Below are positions 1 through 6,550 of a stretch of 16,299 bases of DNA, in pieces. The stretch lies in NCBI GenBank assembly GCA_036639135.1, contig JAVWJE010000044.1:1-16299 (forward strand). Direction: 5' to 3'. A program made the translations under genes and the position numbers. Numbering within the stretch: position 1 is the first letter of the stretch; the number at the start of each line of letters is the position of its first letter. A model generated the notes under the pieces. That model saw only the letters and a program-made list of their open reading frames with translations, was not told the origin of the DNA and ran no database searches. This stretch comes from Carnobacterium_A sp036639135 (GTDB lineage: Bacteria; Bacillota; Bacilli; Lactobacillales; Carnobacteriaceae).

Positions 1-1
1 A

Positions 2-1219
2 ACTGAAAAATATAAAACAGTAAGGATAGTAATGAAATTTCGTGCTCCTTTGGATAAAGAAACTATAACTAAAAGAGCATTATTATCTAGTCTGATCGAA
101 ACAAATAGTATGAAATATCCGACGCAAACAGCTTTAAGAAGTGAATTATCTAATTTATTTGGAGCGAGTTTCGGAACTTCTGTGACTAAAAAAGGAACGG
201 TTCATATTTTAACGTTATCGTTAAATGTTGTTAATGAAAAATATCTAACAATGAGTGACTCAATATTGACAAAATCAATCGACTTCTTGAAAGAAGTTAT
301 TTTTCATCCTAACGCGTCTAATGGTTATTTTGATAAAGCTACCTTCACACGTGAAAAAGAAAATTTAGTAGATTACTATGATTCGATTGCAGATGATAAG
401 CAAACTTACGCTAATTTAGAATTACAAAAATTATTTTTTGATGAAGATAACCAAAAGATTCCTAGTATTGGAACAAAGGAGGATTTAGCAGAAATTACTG
501 AGATATCCTTATATGATTACTACAAGAAGATGCTTCAAGAAGATCAGATAGATATTTATGTTCTAGGCGATATTAATGAAAATCAAATAATGAATCAACT
601 TAAAGAGTTTCCTTTTGAATCCAGGAAAACAATACAACCAGAACTTTTTTATAAACAATTAGATTTTGAAAAAGTGAATTCAAAAATAGAATCCCAAGAA
701 ATTAAACAAGCTAAGTTTAATTTAGGGTATACAACAGATATATTTTATCTTCAAGATAGTTATTATGCAGGTCAGTTGTTTAATGGCTTATTCGGTGGAT
801 TTCCCCACTCTAAACTATTCGTAAATGTTAGAGAGAAAGAAAGTTTGGCTTATTATGCATCTAGCTCATTAGATACGTTTAGAGGGATGATGATTGTCCA
901 AACAGGTATTGATAGTAAAAAGTTAGACCAGGTAAAAGAAATTGTAACGCTCCAATTAAAAGAAATGCAAGGCGGTAAGTTTACCGAAGAAGATATGCAT
1001 CAAACAAAACAAATGCTAAAGAACCAATTGCTACAATCTGAAGACAATTCAGGTGCAGTGATTGAACGAACATATTCAAATCAATTAGCGAAAAATGAAG
1101 TCATGAGTATAGAAGAGTGGATGAAACAGATTGAAGCAGTGACAAAGGAAGAAATCATAGAAGTAGCTAATAGGATTAAACTAAAAGCAACGTTCTTTCT
1201 ATCTGAGGAGGTTAAGTAA
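2..1219 (+). CDS. ymfF: M16-family peptidase-like protein YmfF, non-catalytic partner (5' partial)
   Basis: The reading frame stays open to the left edge. The codons before the first ATG (position 32) encode TEKYKTVRIV, which matches the family N-terminus just ahead of the FRAPLDKE segment, so the true start lies upstream and roughly 20 residues are missing. The protein is an M16 (pitrilysin/insulysin clan) homologue. No HxxEH zinc motif is visible where it should be (the ALLSSLIETNS stretch near 75-110). The R/Y-type motif VREKESLAYY is present at nt 827-856; in split M16B enzymes it sits in the subunit that completes the active site. The stop overlaps the ymfH start by one base (TAATG), so the two are translationally coupled, consistent with a heterodimer. 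The substrate cannot be read from the sequence. The assignment to the YmfF family is firm; the heterodimer is inference from family logic and gene order. Confidence 0.9.
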   Translation, partial: TEKYKTVRIVMKFRAPLDKETITKRALLSSLIETNSMKYPTQTALRSELSNLFGASFGTSVTKKGTVHILTLSLNVVNEKYLTMSDSILTKSIDFLKEVIFHPNASNGYFDKATFTREKENLVDYYDSIADDKQTYANLELQKLFFDEDNQKIPSIGTKEDLAEITEISLYDYYKKMLQEDQIDIYVLGDINENQIMNQLKEFPFESRKTIQPELFYKQLDFEKVNSKIESQEIKQAKFNLGYTTDIFYLQDSYYAGQLFNGLFGGFPHSKLFVNVREKESLAYYASSSLDTFRGMMIVQTGIDSKKLDQVKEIVTLQLKEMQGGKFTEEDMHQTKQMLKNQLLQSEDNSGAVIERTYSNQLAKNEVMSIEEWMKQIEAVTKEEIIEVANRIKLKATFFLSEEVK

Positions 1220-2520
1220 TGGATAAAAAGCTCTACGAACAATTAAACGAGACGATTTATACTGAAACATTGTCAAACGGTTTGTCTGTTACGTTGTTGC
1301 CTAAAAACGAATTTCATAAGACATACGGATTATTTACAACTAAGTACGGTTCAATAGATAATCAATTCGTCCCTCGTGATGGAAAACAGTTAACTCGCGT
1401 TCCAGATGGTATTGCTCATTTTTTAGAACATAAAATGTTCGAAAAAGAGGATGGGGATGTTTTTAACATTTTTGGTAAGCTTGGTGCTTCGGCAAATGCA
1501 TTTACAAGTTTTACCCAAACAAGTTATTTATTTTCAAGTACAACGAATGTAGATGAGAATATAAAAACGTTATTAGATTTTGTTCAAGAACCTTATTTTA
1601 CAAAAGAAACTGTTGAAAAAGAAAAAGGAATCATTTCCCAAGAAATACAGATGTATGAAGATGAACCTGATTGGCGTTTGTTTTTTGGAATCCTAGGCAA
1701 TATGTATCCTAAACATCCTTTGCATATTGATATTGCGGGTACAGTTGACAGCATTAAAGATATAACAGCTGAATTATTACATGAAAGTTACAATACTTTT
1801 TATCATCCAAGCAATATGAATCTTTTTATTGTAGGGAAAATGAACCCAGAAGAAATGATGGAATTAGTTAAATCAAATCAAGCTAAAAAAAGCTTTTCTA
1901 AAGTAACTGAAATAGAACGTTACTTCCCTGAAGAAACAATTGCTGATATTAAGCCTTTCGATTCAATAAAAATGGCTGTTAAAAGACCGAAAAGTATTGT
2001 AGGTATAAAAGGAGTTGGTCAAGCTCCTAAAGGAAAAGAAGCGTTAGCCTATAAGACAACGATGGATTTGCTTTTGGCTTTGTTAGTTGGACCCACATCA
2101 GATAATTATTTAAGATTATATGATTCAGGTGTGATTGATGATAGTTTTTCATATGATTTTAGTTTAGAACGAACCTTTCATTTTGCTGATATTGGTGGAG
2201 ATACAAAAGATCCGGAAACGTTTAGTAAGGTTATAAAAGAAATATTATTAACAGCAAAAACGAGTCTAGAACTGAACGAAGAGCATTTAGTTCTAATTAA
2301 AAAAAGAATGATTGGTCAAGTTCTTCAATCTCTCAATTCTTTAGAGTATATTGCAAACCAGTATAGTCAACAAAATTATGGTGAAGCTACATTATTTGAT
2401 TTAGTTCCAATTATTGAATCTATTACACTTAATCAAATAAAACAAACTGCGGAAGAATTTATGCAAGAAAGCCATATGAGTGTTTTTCATATTTTGCCTA
2501 AAGGGGAAGAAAAAGAATGA
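1219..2520 (+). CDS. ymfH: M16-family zinc metallopeptidase YmfH, catalytic partner
   Basis: A 433-residue M16B-type peptidase of usual family length. The inverted zinc motif HFLEH lies at residues 67-71 (His67 and His71 ligands, Glu70 catalytic base). A downstream acidic helix, QEIQMYEDEPDWR (residues 141-153), should supply the third ligand, probably Glu142 or a close neighbour. The C-terminal half lacks the VREKESLAYY-type motif that YmfF has, so the two proteins look complementary. The start ATG overlaps the ymfF stop and a GAGGAG site sits at 1205-1210. The gene ends in a four-base ATGA overlap with ymfI. No signal peptide or membrane segment is seen, so a cytoplasmic processing peptidase is likely. 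The natural substrate is not evident here. Another M16B peptidase such as MlpA is less likely given the neighbours. Confidence 0.92.
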   Translation: MDKKLYEQLNETIYTETLSNGLSVTLLPKNEFHKTYGLFTTKYGSIDNQFVPRDGKQLTRVPDGIAHFLEHKMFEKEDGDVFNIFGKLGASANAFTSFTQTSYLFSSTTNVDENIKTLLDFVQEPYFTKETVEKEKGIISQEIQMYEDEPDWRLFFGILGNMYPKHPLHIDIAGTVDSIKDITAELLHESYNTFYHPSNMNLFIVGKMNPEEMMELVKSNQAKKSFSKVTEIERYFPEETIADIKPFDSIKMAVKRPKSIVGIKGVGQAPKGKEALAYKTTMDLLLALLVGPTSDNYLRLYDSGVIDDSFSYDFSLERTFHFADIGGDTKDPETFSKVIKEILLTAKTSLELNEEHLVLIKKRMIGQVLQSLNSLEYIANQYSQQNYGEATLFDLVPIIESITLNQIKQTAEEFMQESHMSVFHILPKGEEKE

Positions 2521-3242
2521 AGTCTGCTTTAATTATGGGAGCTAGTGGGGATATTGGAACAGGTATCGCACAGGAATTAGCCGAAAGTGGCTGGGCTTTG
2601 TATCTACATTATCATACCGATTATGAAAGTGTTGAAAAGCAACTTAACGATTATCGAACGACGTATCCTAAACAAGATTTTTTTAGCCTTCATTTAGATA
2701 TGACAGATGAATCTGGTATTGAAGAGTTTGTTAAAAATATTTTTCAATTAGATGCAATTATTTTTTCAAGTGGCTTTACAACTTTTCAATTTTTAACAGA
2801 AGTAACCTCTAAAACAATGGATGATATGTGGGCAGTTCACGTGAAAACACCTTTGTTATTATTGCAACGACTTCAAACTAAATTAGCTTATGCTAGATCT
2901 GGTAGAGTTGTTTTTATTAGCTCCATCTATGGCGAATCAGGAAGTTCGATGGAAGTTATTTATAGCACAACAAAAGGAGCTCAACTGGCCTTTGTAAAAG
3001 CGTACAGCAAAGAGGTGGCGAGCTTGGGTATAACCGTCAATGCTATTTCGCCGGGAGCAATCGAAACAAAAATGAATGCTGATTTTAGTGAAATAGAGCT
3101 ATCTGGATTAAAAGAAGAAATTCCAGTTGGACGCATGGGCAGTGTTTCGGAAATTAGTTTCTGGGTCCATCAATTATTAGAACCTAGGAGCGCATACTTA
3201 ACTGGACAATCAATCGTTGTGAGCGGCGGATGGCTAAGATAA
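2517..3242 (+). CDS. ymfI: SDR-family NAD(P)-dependent oxidoreductase YmfI
   Basis: A 241-residue classical short-chain dehydrogenase/reductase. The Rossmann nucleotide-binding motif GASGDIG is at residues 8-14, the catalytic serine is in FISS (135-136), and the YxxxK pair is Tyr149/Lys153 (YSTTK). NAISPGAIET (175-184) is the usual post-active-site loop. The position where most SDRs have NAG reads SSG (84-86), so the structural Asn is replaced. The family resembles 3-oxoacyl-ACP reductases (FabG-like), but the substrate is unknown and the gene is far from any fatty acid synthesis operon. Its ATG overlaps the ymfH stop by four bases (ATGA), so translation is coupled and it is the last gene of the ymfF-ymfH-ymfI transcript. 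No clear terminator follows, so read-through into rodZ is possible. Confidence 0.88.
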   Translation: MKSALIMGASGDIGTGIAQELAESGWALYLHYHTDYESVEKQLNDYRTTYPKQDFFSLHLDMTDESGIEEFVKNIFQLDAIIFSSGFTTFQFLTEVTSKTMDDMWAVHVKTPLLLLQRLQTKLAYARSGRVVFISSIYGESGSSMEVIYSTTKGAQLAFVKAYSKEVASLGITVNAISPGAIETKMNADFSEIELSGLKEEIPVGRMGSVSEISFWVHQLLEPRSAYLTGQSIVVSGGWLR

Positions 3243-3344
3243 GGGAAGAATAGCTGTGTAGCCAAATGTGTAGAAATGAAAAGATAGACGATTAAAGTTA
3301 ATGTTGATTATCATCAAAAAGATATGTTTCTCAACCTTTGATTG

Positions 3345-3353
3345 TGTTATAAT
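3345..3353 (+). promoter_or_regulatory. Extended -10 promoter for rodZ
   Basis: TGTTATAAT at 3345-3353 is a perfect TATAAT preceded by the TG of an extended -10. The -35 region 17 bp upstream (TGTTTC, 3325-3330) is weak, which is tolerated by extended -10 promoters. The leader would be about 50 nt, ending in an AGGTG ribosome binding site at 3400-3404, 8 nt before the rodZ ATG. This gives rodZ transcription independent of the ymfFHI genes. Confidence 0.65.
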
Positions 3354-3412
3354 GAAAAATGATATGAGATTTTTATGCTCTCTAAACAAGAGAACTGGTA
3401 GGTGAAAATAGA

Positions 3413-4279
3413 ATGAATGAAATCGGTGAAAAATTACAAGAAGCTAGAAAAGCTAAAGGATATACTTTAGACGACTTACAACAAATGACAAAAATACAAA
3501 AACGTTACTTAATTGCAATTGAAGAAGGTAATTATAGTGTTATGCCGGGTAAATTTTACGCACGAGCGTTCATTAAGCAGTATGCTGATACGGTTGGACT
3601 CAATGGAGATCAATTATTAGAAGAGTATACAGATACGGTTCCGCATACACATGATGACGAATATGTAGAAAAAGCATCTGCAAACCAAACAAGATCGGGT
3701 AACAAAACAGATAATAGAGTATTTGAAAAAATTCGAAACTATTTGCCAACATTACTGATTGTAGTTGCAGTCCTTGTTATAGTAGTAGCTATTTATCTTG
3801 CTTTTATAAAGACTAACCAAACGGCTAAAGAAAATATGATTACAAAAAACTCTGAAACAGTTGTTGTTTCTAGTGCTGAATCAAACTCAGATGAAACAAA
3901 AGAATCTGAAAAAACAGAATCGTCTAGTGTCGAAAAAGAAGAACCAGAACAATCTGTTTCGGTAGTATCGTCTACTGGTTCTCAGACTACCTTTTCTGTA
4001 ACTGGATCACCTGAAAAAAATGAAATTATTTTGCTTGCTGAAGGTGGAGACAGTTGGGTAAGTATTGAAATTGATGGCGCTATGGTTGATCAAGCTTTAT
4101 TATCTAGTGGAAATTCATTAAAAGCCTCTATCCCAGAAGGTGCTAAACAAGCTAAACTGGTGATAGGAAATGCAGCTGTTACATCTGTTAAGTTGAACGA
4201 TAAAAATGTTGAATATGCTCCTGAAGCGGCAGAAGCAGTCACGCAAAAAATTGAATTTCAATTTAACGAAGAAGAATAA
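3413..4279 (+). CDS. rodZ: RodZ-like cell-shape protein (HTH, TM, DUF4115)
   Basis: A 288-residue protein, the same length class as B. subtilis YmfM. Residues 1-75 form a Cro/CI-like helix-turn-helix (IGEKLQEARKAKGYTLDDLQ, then KRYLIAIEEGNY). Residues 111-132 are a single membrane span (LPTLLIVVAVLVIVVAIYLAF). A Ser/Glu-rich, low-complexity stretch follows at about 133-200, and residues 202-288 are the extracytoplasmic beta domain (DUF4115). In this family the cytoplasmic HTH binds MreB-type actin rather than DNA and organises lateral wall synthesis. In ovoid lactic acid bacteria lacking mreB it is linked to the peripheral wall machinery; which case applies cannot be seen here. It sits directly before pgsA, as in many Bacillota. 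The start is supported by an AGGTG site 8 nt upstream and by the conserved N-terminus. Confidence 0.92.
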   Translation: MNEIGEKLQEARKAKGYTLDDLQQMTKIQKRYLIAIEEGNYSVMPGKFYARAFIKQYADTVGLNGDQLLEEYTDTVPHTHDDEYVEKASANQTRSGNKTDNRVFEKIRNYLPTLLIVVAVLVIVVAIYLAFIKTNQTAKENMITKNSETVVVSSAESNSDETKESEKTESSSVEKEEPEQSVSVVSSTGSQTTFSVTGSPEKNEIILLAEGGDSWVSIEIDGAMVDQALLSSGNSLKASIPEGAKQAKLVIGNAAVTSVKLNDKNVEYAPEAAEAVTQKIEFQFNEEE

Positions 4280-4285
4280 AATAAA

Positions 4286-4329
4286 AAGACAATAAGAAAC
4301 CTCTATGATTAGATTTTTCTTATTGTCTT
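4286..4329 (+). other. Perfect 14-bp inverted repeat between rodZ and pgsA
   Basis: AAGACAATAAGAAA (4286-4299) pairs perfectly with TTTCTTATTGTCTT (4316-4329) around a 16-nt loop. The stem is AT-rich. No U-run follows on the + strand, so it is a poor rho-independent terminator in the direction of the genes; the A-rich left flank would give a U-run only on the opposite strand. It is better read as an attenuating or processing hairpin, or a 3'-end stabiliser of the rodZ mRNA. No convincing promoter is visible between it and pgsA. Confidence 0.6.
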
Positions 4330-4367
4330 AAATTTAAATAGAAATAAAAAAGGAAGAAGGCGATAAT

Positions 4368-4949
4368 TTGAATTTGCCAAATAAACTGACAGTTGTCCGT
4401 ATCTTTATGATACCTATTTTTGTTATCATCGCTTTAGCTCCTTTGAATTGGGGAGTTTTGCAAATATGGGGGTCAACAGTCGAAATAACACAGTTAGTGG
4501 CTGCAATTATATTTGCAGTTGCAAGCATAACAGATTGGCTTGATGGGAAAATTGCTCGTTCAAGAGGTTTAGTTACGAACTTTGGAAAATTTGCTGATCC
4601 ATTAGCGGATAAAATGTTAGTTATGACTGCATTAATTGTATTAGTTGGTCAAGGCTTAGCGTCTTCGTGGATCGTAGCTATTATTGTTTGTAGAGAATTA
4701 GCTGTAACAGGTTTACGTCTGCTATTAGTTGAACAAGGAGGAACCGTTTTGGCGGCTGCATGGCCTGGGAAAATTAAAACGATGACTCAAATGATCGCTA
4801 TTATTTTGTTATTGGTAGATAACTTACCTTTTGAAGGTTTGGGTATTCCTTTAGCTGATATTATGCTATATGTTTGTTTATTCTTTACTATCTACTCAGG
4901 AATCGACTATTTTGTTAAGAATAGTAGCGTGTTCAAAGGTTCAATGTAA
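4368..4949 (+). CDS. pgsA: CDP-diacylglycerol--glycerol-3-phosphate 3-phosphatidyltransferase (PgsA)
   Basis: An integral membrane enzyme of 193 residues, the same length as B. subtilis PgsA. It transfers the phosphatidyl group from CDP-diacylglycerol to glycerol-3-phosphate, the committed step to phosphatidylglycerol and hence cardiolipin and lipoteichoic acid. The complete CDP-alcohol phosphatidyltransferase signature is visible: Asp56, Asp59, Gly60, Ala63-Arg64, Gly73, Asp77 and Asp81 (DxxDGxxARx8Gx3Dx3D). Hydrophobic segments flank it at about 8-28, 40-54, 82-105, 135-150 and 163-185. The start is a TTG at 4368, supported by AGGAAGAAGG at 4351-4360 (7-nt spacing) and by the conserved N-terminal NLPNKLT. 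No separate promoter was found, so it is probably read from the rodZ promoter through the hairpin at 4286-4329. This makes an essential enzyme depend on a weak start codon, which may cap its level. Confidence 0.96.
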   Translation: MNLPNKLTVVRIFMIPIFVIIALAPLNWGVLQIWGSTVEITQLVAAIIFAVASITDWLDGKIARSRGLVTNFGKFADPLADKMLVMTALIVLVGQGLASSWIVAIIVCRELAVTGLRLLLVEQGGTVLAAAWPGKIKTMTQMIAIILLLVDNLPFEGLGIPLADIMLYVCLFFTIYSGIDYFVKNSSVFKGSM

Positions 4950-4975
4950 CTTTTTGTGAAACAAATACACGTTCA

Positions 4976-5019
4976 TATATAAAATAGGTTGGGACAGTTG
5001 TCCCAGCCTATTTTATATA
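4976..5019 (+). terminator. Terminator-like hairpin after pgsA (TTGGGACA type)
   Basis: A 21-bp stem runs 4976-4996 / 4999-5019 with GGGACA-GT-TGTCCC at its tip (the terminal pairs probably open to a four-base loop) and one G-T wobble. The right arm carries CCTATTTTATATA, whose T-rich stretch can act as the U-tract, and the A-rich left arm makes it bidirectional. Its core (GGTTGGGACA with its complement) resembles terminators that recur at many sites in enterococcal, listerial and streptococcal genomes, so it may be one copy of a dispersed element. Confidence 0.8.
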
Positions 5020-5045
5020 CTATTGAAACTGAATAAAGAGCTATA

Positions 5046-5098
5046 ACGCTTTAAGGAGCATTTTTTTACTATAAAAATAGAATGCAGTTAAAAAGCGT
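5046..5098 (+). repeat. Nested imperfect dyad upstream of cinA
   Basis: ACGCTTT (5046-5052) is complementary to AAAGCGT (5092-5098). Inside it GCATT (5058-5062) pairs with AATGC (5081-5085), and a T5 run (5063-5067) faces an A5 run (5073-5077). The whole stretch could fold into a long interrupted stem just before the cinA ribosome binding site. A possible -10 (TAGAAT, 5078-5083) lies within it, without a good -35. It may be an operator or an mRNA leader structure; neither is proven. Confidence 0.4.
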
Positions 5099-5125
5099 AT
5101 ATTAACTATTAGTGAGGAGAAAAAA

Positions 5126-6400
5126 ATGAATGCTGAAATAATTGCTGTTGGAACAGAACTATTGTTAGGACAAGTAGTGAATACAAATGCAACATTTTTA
5201 TCGAAAGAATTAGCAACATTAGGGATTGAGGTTTATCATCAATCTGTTGTAGGAGATAACCCAAAGAGACTAGAAGAGGCAATAGAGCTTGCTGAAAAAA
5301 GAAGTGAGCTAGTTATTTTAACAGGGGGCTTAGGTCCGACAAAAGATGACATGACTAAACAAGTTTTAGCAAAGCATCTTGGTAAAGAACTCGTGTTGGA
5401 TAATGAAGCTATGAGAAAAATTACAGCATTTCATGAACAAAGGAATCAACCTATGTCTGAAAATAATAAACTTCAAGCTCTAGTTATTAAAAATTCGACT
5501 GTTTTAAAAAATAAGAATGGTTTGGCTGCGGGTATGTTTTTAAAAGTCTACAAACAATCCTATTTACTGCTGCCAGGACCTCCACATGAATTGGAGAGAA
5601 TGTTTGAGCAAGAAGCCAAACCATTGCTACTAAAACAAACAACAACAGATACTATTTTGGTATCCAGAGTCTTACGTTTTTATGGAATAGGCGAGTCAAG
5701 GTTAGTTACATTAATGGATGATCTGATTGAAAAACAAACAAATCCAACGATAGCCTCTTATACAGGAAAGCATGAAGTGAGCTTGCGTTTAACAGCTAAT
5801 GGAAGAGCTGAGACAGATTGTGAGAGTATGTTGGATAACTTAGAGGGTATCATAAAAGAACGTGCTGGAGACTATATTTATGGCTATGGTGACGATACAA
5901 GTTTAGTTGAAGTAGTCAGTAATGTCATAAAGGATAAGAAATTAATGTTATCAGCAGCGGAAAGTTTAACAGGAGGATCATTTCAGAGTATGTTAACAAC
6001 TGTATCTGGTGCTTCAGATTTTTTTGAGGGTGGCATAGTAACGTATAGCAACCGAATAAAAAAAGAGATACTTGATATTGAACCCCAAATAATAGAACAA
6101 TTCGGAGTAGTTAGTAGCCAATGTGCTATTAAGATGGCTGAACATGTTAAGAAGTTGTTTAATACGGATATAGGAATATCTTTTACGGGTGTAGCAGGTC
6201 CGCTAGAACTAGAAAATAAAAAATCTGGTACGGTTTGGATAGGTTTAGCGATAAAAAACAAAGAGTCATATGCAAAATGTTTTCAATTTGATAAAGATCG
6301 AAATAATAATCAAGAACTTTCCGTTCTTGCTGGATTAAATTTAATTTATCGAGAGTTATTAGATAAACAGATTGATGGTAAAGTCCATTGGACTAGTTAA
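5126..6400 (+). CDS. cinA: CinA: MoCF-domain / NMN amidohydrolase protein
   Basis: A 424-residue two-domain protein (B. subtilis CinA is of similar size). Residues 1-170 are the molybdopterin-binding-like (MoCF/COG1058) domain: IAVGTELLLGQ at 6-16, TGGLGPTKDDMT at 66-77, LPGPPHE at 149-155. Residues about 262-420 are the CinA C-terminal domain with AAESLTGG (277-284), EGGIVTYSN (301-309) and TGVAGP (354-359). The C-terminal domain in this family deamidates nicotinamide mononucleotide to nicotinate mononucleotide and so recycles NAD; the N-terminal domain is linked to ADP-ribose pyrophosphatase activity in homologues. The start is set by GAGGAG at 5114-5119, 6 nt upstream. cinA lies before recA as in streptococci and bacilli, where it can be competence-induced and cotranscribed with recA. 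Here no streptococcal-type cin-box is seen upstream, and recA has its own promoters, so constitutive NAD repair is the safer reading. Confidence 0.95.
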   Translation: MNAEIIAVGTELLLGQVVNTNATFLSKELATLGIEVYHQSVVGDNPKRLEEAIELAEKRSELVILTGGLGPTKDDMTKQVLAKHLGKELVLDNEAMRKITAFHEQRNQPMSENNKLQALVIKNSTVLKNKNGLAAGMFLKVYKQSYLLLPGPPHELERMFEQEAKPLLLKQTTTDTILVSRVLRFYGIGESRLVTLMDDLIEKQTNPTIASYTGKHEVSLRLTANGRAETDCESMLDNLEGIIKERAGDYIYGYGDDTSLVEVVSNVIKDKKLMLSAAESLTGGSFQSMLTTVSGASDFFEGGIVTYSNRIKKEILDIEPQIIEQFGVVSSQCAIKMAEHVKKLFNTDIGISFTGVAGPLELENKKSGTVWIGLAIKNKESYAKCFQFDKDRNNNQELSVLAGLNLIYRELLDKQIDGKVHWTS

Positions 6401-6422
6401 AAAAATGAGGTTGAAAACACAC

Positions 6423-6436
6423 CGAATGTTTGTTCG
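6423..6436 (+). promoter_or_regulatory. LexA/DinR (SOS) box of recA
   Basis: CGAATGTTTGTTCG matches the Gram-positive SOS consensus CGAAC-n4-GTTCG with one half-site change (T for C at 6427). It is embedded in the wider palindrome ACCGAA (6421-6426) / TTCGGT (6433-6438). It overlaps the -35 of the upstream recA promoter candidate and ends 8 bp before the -35 of the second, so LexA binding would block either. The same dyad could form a short hairpin followed by TTCTTCTT and weakly terminate cinA transcripts, but the sequence match and the location before recA favour an operator. Confidence 0.82.
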
Positions 6437-6458
6437 GTTTCTTCTTGCATTTTATAAA
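6430..6458 (+). promoter_or_regulatory. recA promoter candidate P1
   Basis: TTGTTC (6430-6435), a 17-bp spacer, then TATAAA (6453-6458). The -35 hexamer lies inside the SOS box, the arrangement expected for a LexA-repressed promoter. Confidence 0.55.
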
Positions 6459-6473
6459 AAAAGAAAGTATGAT
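6445..6473 (+). promoter_or_regulatory. recA promoter candidate P2
   Basis: TTGCAT (6445-6450), a 17-bp spacer, then TATGAT (6468-6473). Its spacing is ideal and it starts just downstream of the SOS box. P1 and P2 overlap, so probably only one is the main site; sequence alone does not decide which. Confidence 0.55.
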
Positions 6474-6550
6474 AGATGTTGTGAGACTGATAAAATAAAA
6501 TTAACTATTTAAATGGATAACAAATAAGCAACAATTTAGGAGGACATAAA

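Noticed and set aside
3304..3317. Short dyad TTGAT-TATC-ATCAA upstream of the rodZ promoter, considered as an operator.
   Set aside because: The half-sites are only five bases, AT-rich, and match no regulator I can name. Such dyads are common in DNA of this composition.
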